Assembly (NCBI RefSeq): GCF_034427435.1
Contig: NZ_JAXQNP010000004.1
Location: forward strand, 186,001-250,000
Source: Nitrospirillum sp034427435
Lineage (GTDB): Bacteria; Pseudomonadota; Alphaproteobacteria; Azospirillales; Azospirillaceae
Length of the DNA stretch: 64,000 nucleotides
Direction of reading: 5' to 3'
Of this stretch, positions 53,802-62,700 are shown piece after piece. Under the pieces are notes generated by a model. The model saw only the letters and a program-made list of their open reading frames with translations, was not told the origin of the DNA and did not search any database. Numbering within the stretch: position 1 is the stretch's first letter; every line of letters starts with the position of its first letter. The position numbers and the translations under genes are program-made.

Positions 53802-56533
53802 TCATCCCACCCGCAGCCCGGTGGCCGCGTCGTACAGCACCGTCTGCTCGGCGCCCCGGCGGTCTTGCCAGCGGCCGGTCCATAGGTCTTGTCCCGGCGG
53901 CGCGTCGGGGGCGGGGGTCAGCGCCAGGATGGGGGGGCGTCTTCGGGCCATTGGGCGCGCTGGGCGCCGATGGCCGCCTGGGCCTGGACATCCGGGGCCA
54001 TCGCTTGCGCCACCAGGCCCGCCCGCACCGTCAGTTCCGACAGGCGCCAGGTCCGGTGGCCGCCCTCATGCCCGCCGGCCCCGGGCGCCTCCCGCCACCA
54101 CGGCGTCAGCACCCCGTCATGCCAGCGGGCCAGCCGCAGGGTCAGGGTGGGGTCGCCCAGGCGGGTGGGGGTTTCGATGTCGCTGTCCCAGGCGGCGGCG
54201 CCCCGGTCGAACAGGTCGGGGTCCAGGGTGTTGAGCCGCGCCACCCCCCGCGCCGCCGCCCGGCGGCCGGCGGCGGCCTCCCCCTGGGGGACCAGGGCGG
54301 GCGGCAGGTCCTGGGTGTGTGCGCCGAACACCGGCTCGATCAGGTCGCGCGGGCTGCGGCTGGCCAGGGGCAGGCCGCTGGTCCGCTCCCCGCTGGCCCT
54401 GGCCTCGCCGGCTCCATCCCCAATGGCTCCATCAAGGGTGCGCTGCGTCAGCCACAACTGGGCCGGGTCGTCATAGACCTTGGCGGCGAAGGGGAAGTGC
54501 CGTTGGTACCAGGCGGCGTCGGCCTCGGCGTTCGCCGGCGGTCCCACCACCCACAGCTCGGGCGGCGGCCGGCCGGGGCGGCTATGGCGGTGCAGGCGCC
54601 CGGCCCGCTGGATCAGCAGGTCCATGGGGGCCAGGTCGGTGGCCATGTGGTCGAAATCCAGGTCCAGGCTCTGTTCCACCACCTGGGTGGCCACCAGGAC
54701 GTGGCCCCGGCGCCCCTCTGGCGTGGAGGCCTTGCCGAAGCGGTCCAGCACGGCGCCCTCGCGCGCCAGGCGGTCGCCCAGGCAATAGCGGGCGTGGAAC
54801 AGGTCGACGGTCACGCCCGCCGGGGCGTGGCGGCGCAGGTGGTCCACGGCCGCCAGGGCGTCGCGCACCGTGTTGCGGATATAGACGCCGCATCGCCCCT
54901 GGCCCGCCGCGTCCAGCAGGGCGGCCATGGCGTCCTCCGGGCGGTCCAGCCGGCGGACGGGCAGGTCGCGCCGGGTGCCCCGGCCGGAGGCGACGGGCGT
55001 TTCGGTGACGGCGCCGGCGCTGACGCGCGTCAGCAGGGGGAAGTCGTGGCGGGTCAGGGAAACGGCGCGGCCGGCGAAGGCGCCCGCCAGTGCCTGGCGC
55101 TGGGCCCCCGTCAGGGTGGCGGACAGCACCACGGCGCTGCCGCCCAACCGGCCCTGGAAGCGCAGCAACGCCTCCAGCGTGCGGGTCATGTAGGGGTCGT
55201 AGGCGTGCGCCTCGTCCACCACCAGCACCCGCCGGGACAGGGCGGCCAGGCGCAGGGCCTGGTGACGCACGGGCAGGACGGCCAGCAGGGCCTGGTCCAG
55301 CGTGCCCACCCCCACCTGCGCCAGGAAGGTCTTCTTGCGGTCATCGGCGATGAAGGCGGCGCACTGGGCCTCGCCGCCGCGCGCCTGCTCCGCCCCGGAA
55401 CGGGTGCCGGGGGACCGCGTGTCGGGGCCGTAGGCGGCGTGCCCGTCGCGCGGGATGGACAGTTGGAAGGCGGTGTTGAGGTCGCGCGCGCTGTGCGCCA
55501 GCACCAGGGACGGGGCCCCGGCCGCCCCGTCGCCGAACAGCCGCCGGTATGTCGCGGCCAGCCGGCCATAGAGCCCGTTGGCGGTGGCCATGGTGGGCAG
55601 GGCCCAGTACAGCCCCTCCGCCTGGCCCGCCGCCATCAGGCGATGGGCCAGGATCAAGGCGGCCTCCGTCTTGCCGGCGCCGGTCAGGTCCTCCACGATG
55701 TAGAGGCAGGGGGCGGACGGCGGCGGTTCGTCCTCCGCCCGGGCCTGCAGGGGTGTCGCCTCCGCCTGGGGCAGCAGATCGGCCAGCAGCAGGCGGCCGG
55801 CCAGCGGCGCCTCGGCCAGGTCGGCCTCCGCCACGGCCCGGGCCGCCTGTGCCTGGGCGCGCGCCCAGTAGATGTCCAGGGGCAGGGTGAGGGCGGTGTA
55901 GGGGAACCAGCTCTGGTTGGACCCGATCCAGTCCGCCAGGATGACCAAGCCCGCGGCGCGCCAGATTTCCGCGCCCAATTCCTCCGCCTGTTCGCCAGGA
56001 AAGTCGGGCGTTCCCAAGAGGCCCAGCACCGCGTCCACATAGGCGCCGGCGTCGGCGATGCTGGCCTGGGTCATGGCGTTGTTCAGCGGCGGCTTCGCCG
56101 TTGGCGCGCCGTGGTGGGCGACGGCGGCCTCGACCCAGGGGGTGAGGCCGCGCAGCCCCCGGGGCTTGGCCAAGGTCCTCCACAGGCTATGACCGACATC
56201 GCCGTGGCCGTCGGTGGCGAGGCGGGGGATGGGGGGCCGGCCGATGGCGCCCAGCAACTGCTGATGCAGGGCCGGAACCTTGCCCTGGAAATTCTCCGCG
56301 AACTTGCCCAGGTCGTGGAAGGCGGCGGCCAGGATCAGGCGCTGGCGGCAGGTGGGGGTGGGCAGTCCCAATCGAGCCGCCATCGCCGTGAGCCATGCGG
56401 GCCGCACCTCCAGCAGGGCGCCCATGACGGCGGCCACGTCCAGGCTGTGATAGGCCAGCGGATGCCAGGCGTGGGCGGCGTCAGGCCGCGGTTGGGCCTT
56501 TCCCCAGTAGGCCGACAGATAGGGCGGAAGCAT
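53802..56533 (-). CDS. cas3: Cas3, helicase-nuclease of type I-E interference (one frameshift near the 3' end)
   Basis: 910 residues after repair. HD nuclease domain at the N-terminus (HSLDVAAV, AAFHDLGKFAENF, VAHHG). The SF2 helicase has Walker A DLTGAGKTEAAL near residue 287, LVVDEAHAYDP, SATLTGAQ, VATQVVEQSLDLDFD and QRAGRLHRH. As written it stops at 53918. One more base in the run of seven G on the + strand (53931-53937) extends it by about 38 residues through ILALTPAPDAPPGQDLW to VLYDAATGLRVG, a Cas3-like C-terminus. The new stop (53802) is 21 bp from the end of array 2. It degrades target DNA after Cascade binding. It is separated from cse1 by the array. Confidence 0.93.
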
Positions 56534-56724
56534 AGGGCGGCTTATCCGAAGGCGTCACGATTCCACGACTATGGCAAAGCCCCAGCGGGAAGTCGCCTTC
56601 CTTACTGGCAGCCCCACTGGCAGTCCCGCGTGGTTGCTGAGTTCGGGCTGGGTGAGTTCCTTGAACTGATAAGGCGTGGCGGTGGGCTGAGCCTCCTCCC
56701 CCAGCGTCCCATCCTCAGAATGAA

Positions 56725-56755
56725 GGGCCGGCACCGTCTGCGGCGGTGCCGGCCC
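56725..56755. terminator. Hairpin between the autotransporter gene and cas3
   Basis: GGGCCGGCACCG, 7-nt loop, CGGTGCCGGCCC: a 12-bp stem, 20 bp after the autotransporter stop on the minus strand and followed there by TTCATTCTG. It probably ends that transcript before cas3. The rest of 56534-56774 shows no convincing gene and should hold the cas3 promoter. Confidence 0.65.
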
Positions 56756-56774
56756 ATTTTGCAAGGGCGCCGGG

Positions 56775-59700
56775 TCAGAAGTCCCAGCTGGCGCGCAGCA
56801 TGCCGCCGTGGCTCTGGTAATCGCGGCGAAGCTCGCCGTTGTACTCCAGCCGCAGCTTGAAGCCGTCCGACTTCTCCAGGGTGGCGCCCAGCGCGAGGCC
56901 CAGGCCGTCCGCTTGCGGGCGGCCGGTGGTGCTGGCGAAGGCGACGCCCGCCAGCGCGCCCGTGGTGGCGATGGGGCCGTTCAGGTAGTCGTGCACCCAG
57001 AACACCCGCAGGTCGGGCAACAGCCGGCCGATGCCCGTGTCGAAGCGGGTGTCCACCTTCATCCCCAGTTCCTGCGTCAGGGCGTTGGTCACCAGCGCGT
57101 CCACCGCCATGTTGGCCGCCCCGGCGTCCCGCTCCTGATAGCCGTGGTTGGTCAGCCGCACGGCCCGCAGGCTCACCTGCGGCGTCAGGGTGAAGTCCGC
57201 CGCCGACGGCAGGTCATAGCCCACCGTCACCTTGCCCAGGTACTGCTCCCCGCCATAGTTGGCGTTGGCGCGGGCGCCCAGGAACTGGATGACGCGGCGC
57301 TGGTCGAAGTGGTTGTAGCCGAAGCCCACCTGGCCCTCGACCGACAGCTTCTGGTCGGCGAAGTCCGGACGCCAGACGCTGTAGGCGGTCAGCTGGTAGC
57401 TGCCCACGCGGGTGGTGCTGCCGGACATGACGCCCTGGCCGACCGAGGCGCTGTTGATCCAGCTGAAGGCCAGGCCGGCCATGACCTCGTCGCTGGCGAA
57501 CCAGTCGGCGCCCAGCACCAGGCCGGAGCTGCTGGCGCGGTAGCCCGCGGCCTCCGTCGTCGTGCCGCGCAGCACGCCGGCGCCCACGACCTCGCCCCAG
57601 ATCACGCCCTCGCGCCCGTTGGAGCCGGCGGCGGCACCCTTCTCGCTGCCGTCCATCAGGCTGGCCACCGTCTCCTGGTGCTGGCTGATGGCCGTGGTGG
57701 TGGGCGTGACCGAGGTCGCCGTCAGCTGCGGCGTCAGCTGGCTGGGCGACAGCTGCGCCACCGCCACCTGCTTGGCCGCCGGCGTCAGGGTGGCCAGGGG
57801 CGCCAGCACCTGCTGCTGGAAGGCCGCCACCTGGGCGTTGGTGGTGATGCTGCTGCTGGCCAGCGCCGCGATCTGGTCCAGGGCCGAGCCCGTGCCCACC
57901 GCGGCACCACCCTGGGCGGTGCCCACCGCCGTGTAGTTGGTGGCGGTGCCCGCCACCTTCACCACCAGGTCCGTGTTGCTCCCCACCGTCACCACGTCGC
58001 TGGTCACGGTGTAGCCGGTGGCGCTGAAGCTGACCCCGCTGAGGCTCAGCCCGTTGCCCGCCGCCGCGATGGTGTAGGTGCCGGCCTGCAGGGCGTTGCC
58101 GCCCGCCCCCTGCAGCGTCACCGACCCGCCCGTCAGGCTGGCGCCGCCGCTGATCACCAGGTTGCCGTAGCTGGTCTGCGACGTGGCCCCGATCACCAAG
58201 CCGCCGGCCGTCTGGCTGTAGCCGCCGGTGATGTTCACGGCACTGGTCACCAGCAGGGTGGCCCCGCTGTTGACCACGCTGTGGCCGCTCACGTTGACCG
58301 CGTCGGCCAGCCGCACCGCGCCGCTGGTGAAGCGCAGGTTGGACAGGCGGTTGTCGATGGTGCCGCCGGTGAACACGCCCGGCGCCGTGGTCGTGGCCGC
58401 GCCCGTGACCACCAGGTCGTTGGCGCTGAGGTTGACCACATTGCCGCTGATGGTGCCGCTGTTGGCCAAGGCGCCCAGCGTGCCGGTCGAGGCGATGTAC
58501 AGCGCCGTGGCGCCGCCGGTGGTATTGGCGAGCGTGCCGGTGACCGCCAGGCTGGCCAGGCTGCCGCCGATGTAGTCGTTGCCCGCCGCCGCCAGCAGGT
58601 TGCCGCCGCTGGTCACCGCGGAGGCCGACAGGCCGGTGACGCCACTGGTGACCGTGGCGCCGGCGTAGGTGGAACCGGTGCCGCCCTGGATTAGGGTGAC
58701 GCTGTCGCCCACCAGATAGGTGGCGGTGCCCGTCAGGCCGGCGTTGACCACGCCGCCCGTCACATTGGCCGTCCCGCTGACGGTCAGGACATGGCCGCCC
58801 GTGGCCAGCGTGCCGCCGCTCTGGGCGAAGTTGCCCGTGATGCCGACATTGCTGGCCAGGGTCAGGCTGGCGCCGGCGTTGCTGACCGTATGCGTCGCCA
58901 CGTTGAGGGCGTCGCCCAGGCTGATGGCGCCGCTGGCGAACACCACGTTGCTGGCGGTGTTGGTGATGGTGCCGCCGGTGAAGCGGCCTACCGTGCCGTT
59001 GCCACCGGTAATCGTCAGATCCCGTGCCGACTGGTTGACCACGTTGCCGATGAGGACACCGCTGTTGGCCAGGCTGCCCAGGGTGCCGGTGCTGGCGATG
59101 TACAGCGCCGTGGCGCCGCCGGCGGTATTGGCCAGCGTGCCGGTGACGTTCAGCGTGTTCAGGCTGGCGCCGATGTAGTCGTTGCCCGCGACCGCCAGCA
59201 GGCTGGTGCCGCTGGTGGCCCCGGTGGCGTCCAGGCCGGTCAGGCCGCTGGTGACCACGGCCCCGGTGTAGGACGAGCCCGCCCCACCCTGGATCATGGT
59301 CACGCTGTCGCCGACGAAATAGTTGCCGGCGCCGCCGATCCCGGCATTGACCGTGCCGCCGCTGACCAGCGCCGGGCCGCTGACCGTCAGCACATGGCCG
59401 CCCATGGTCAGGCTGCCCGCGCTCTGGGCGTAGGTGCCGTTGACACCCACATCCGTGGTCAGGGCCAGGGCCGCCCCGATGTTGCTGACCGTGTGCGTGC
59501 CGCCCACGTCGATCTGGTCGCCCAGGGCGACCGCACCCGAGGCGAACACCACGTTGGCGCCGGTGTTGCGGATGGTGCCGCCGCTGAAGCTGCCCACCAC
59601 CGTGCCGCTGCCACCGGTAATCGTCAGATCCCGCGCCGACTGGTTGACCACGTTGCCGCTGATGGTGCCGCTGTTGGCCAGGCTGCCCAGGGTGCCGGTG

Positions 59701-62700
59701 CTGGCGATGTACAGCGCCGTGGCGCCGCCGGCCGTGTTAACGAGCGTGCCGGTGACGGCGAGGCTGGCCAGGCTGGCGCCGATGTAGTCGTTACCGGCCA
59801 CGGCCAGCAGGTTGCTGCCGCTGGTGGCACCCGTGGCGTCCAGGCCGGTCAGGCCGCTGACCACCGTGGCGCCGGTGTAGGTCGAGCCGTTGCCGCCCCG
59901 GATCAGGGTGACGCCGTCGCCCACCAGGTAGTTGGCGGTGCCCGCCAGGCCGGCGTTGACCACGCCGCCCGTCACCTGCGCCGCGTCGCTGACGCTCAGG
60001 ACATGGCCGGCCACGGCCAGGGTGCCGGCCGTCTGGCTGTAGGCGCCGGTGATGCCGACGTCGCTGGCCAGGGTCAGGCTGGCGCCGCTGTTGCTGACGG
60101 TGTGGCCGGTGGCGTCGATGGCGTCGGCCAGGCTGACGGCCCCCGACGCGAAGGCCAGGTTGCTCAGGCTGTTGCGGATGGTGCCGCCCGAGAAGCTGCC
60201 CACCGTGCCGTTGCTGCCGCCCACGATCACCAGGTCATGGGCGCTGGCGTTGACCACGTTGCCGATGATCGCGCCGCTGTTGGCCAGGGTGCCCAGGCTG
60301 CCGGCGCTGGTGATCAGCACCGCCGTGGCGGCGTTGATGGTGCCGGTGTTGCTGAGCGTGCCCAGGGTGCCGCCGACATAGTCGCTAAGCAGGGTCAGCA
60401 GCAGGTCGGTGGCGGCACCGTTGGATCCTGAGCCCAGGGTGGCGCTGAAGCCGCTGGCGGCGGCGGTCAGGCCGCTGGTGCTCAGGGCGCCGCCCACCTC
60501 GGCGATGGTGTAGCTCTGGCCGGCGATGAGGTTGCTGCCCGACAGCGCCGTGACCGCCACGGTGCCGCCGGTGAAGGCGGCGTCGCCGCTGACCAGCAGC
60601 TCACCCGCCGTGCCGCTGCCAATGCCCATGGCCAGGGTGCCGGCCGACTGGCTGTAGTTGCCCGTCACGCTGATAACGTTGGTCAGCAGCACGTTGGCGC
60701 CGCTGTTGACCAGCGTGCCGGTGCCGACATTGACCTGGTCGTTCAGCAGCAGATTGCCGCTGGCCAGGGTGACGTTGGCGCCGGTGCTGGTGAGGGTGCC
60801 GATGGCGCCGTTGCTGCCCGTCAGGGTGCCCACCACCGTGCCGCTGCCGCCGGTGAAGACCAGGGCGTTGGCGCCGCTGTTGACCACGTTGCCGGCGATG
60901 ACGCCGCTGTTGGCGATGGTGCCGATGCTGCCCTGGTTGTACAGGGCGGTGACGCCGGCGATGGTGCCGCTGTTGCTGACCGCCCCGATGCTGCCGCTGT
61001 TGAACAGACCATAGGCCGCACCGCTGATGGTGCCGCTGTTGGCCACGGCGCCGATGCTGCCGGCGTTGTTCAGGCCGGCCGCCGCCGGCGCCGGTGCGTC
61101 CACCAGGGCGCCGGTGTTGACCACCGTGCCGATGGTGCCCTGGTTGTACAGACCGATTAGGCCCGTGGCCGTGCCGCTGTTGCTGACCAGGCCCACCGTG
61201 CCCAGGTTCTGGATGCCGTAGAGCGTGCCGCTGAGCAGGCCGTTGTTGGCCAGGGTGCCCAGGCTGCCGGTGTTGGCGACGTAGGCCGCCGTTGCCACGC
61301 CGGCGATGGTGCCGGTGTTGTTCAGTGTGCCCAGGGTGCCGCCGATGTAGTCGTTGACGACCCCCAGCACCAGGTCGACGGTGGACCCGAGGGTGGCCGT
61401 GCTGCTGGTGAGCGCCAGCCCGCTGACGGCCGCCACGACGCTGACCCCGTCATAGTCGGAGCCGGCGCCACCCTGAACCAGTGTCGCACTGTCGGTGACC
61501 AGATGGTTCGCCTCGCTGGACAGCATCTGCGTCGTGGAAACGGTGCCGCCGGTGAGGCTGGCGACGCCGCTGACCACCAGTGTGTTGAGGCCCAAAGCCA
61601 GCGTGCCGCTGGTCTGGCTGTAGTTGCCGGTGACGCTGACGATGCTGGTCAGCAGCACGTTGGCGCCGCTGTTCACCAGGGTGCCGGTGCCGACGGTCAC
61701 CGCATCGTTCAGGACCAGGTTGCCGCTGGCCAGCACGACATTGGCGCCGGTGCTGATGATGGTGCCCTGCGCCCCGGCCAAGCCGGTCAGGGTGCCGATG
61801 GTGGCGCCCGTGCCGCCGGTGATGCTCAGGGCCTGGGTCGACAGGTTGACGATGGCGCCCTCGATGAGGCCGCTGTTGACCAGGCCGCCCAGGGTGCCCG
61901 TGCTGGCGATATAGACCGCCGTGGCCGCCGACACCGTGCCGCTGTTGGTCAGGCTGGCCAGGCTGCCGCCGACATAGTCGTTGACCGCCGTCAGCACCAG
62001 GGTGTCGCCGCTGGCCCCCGCCGTGGCGATCAGGCCCGTGACCCCGCTGCTGACGGTGGCGCCGGTGTAGGTGGAGCCCGCCCCGGCGGCCACCAGGGTG
62101 GTCACCCCGCCCGCCACATAGTTGCCCTCGTTCGACAGGCCGGCCAGCACGCTGCCGCCGGTGATGCTGGCCGCCCCGCTGACCGTCAGCGCCTGCCCGT
62201 TCAGGGACAGGCTGCCGGTCGCCTGGCTGTAGGCGCCCGTCACCTGGATGGCACCCGCCAGCGTCACCGACGCGCCGCTGTTGACCAGCGTGCCGGTGCC
62301 CACATTCACCGCGTCACCCAGCGACAGGCTGCCGGATGCCAGGGTCACCCCCGCCAGCGTGCTGGTGATGGTGCCGCCGGTGAAGCTGCCCACCGTGCCG
62401 TTGCCGCCACCCACGATGACCAGGTCGCTGGCGCCGGTGTTCACCACGTTGCCGGCGATGGTGCCGCTGTTGGCCACGGTGCCCAGGCTGCCGCTGTTGT
62501 ACAGCGCGGTGATGCCGGCGATGACGCCGCTGTTGGCGATGCCGCCCAGCGTGCCGGCGTTGTTCACGCCATAGGTGGCGCCGCTGATCGTGCCCTGGTT
62601 GACCAGGGTGCCCAGGGTGTCCCGGTTGAACAGCGCGGTGTGGTTGCTGGTGATGACCGCCCCGTTCGTCACCGTGACGATACTGCCCCCGTTCCACAAG

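Noticed and set aside
56555..56764. 69-codon minus-strand frame between cas3 and the autotransporter
   Set aside because: It contains the terminator hairpin, has no RBS or family match, and its residues look random.
53753..56860. 1,035-codon open frame on the + strand opposite cas3
   Set aside because: It is rich in Gly, Arg, Gln and His with no domain, runs antisense to a clear Cas3, and starts inside a CRISPR repeat. Long shadow frames are common in DNA this GC-rich.
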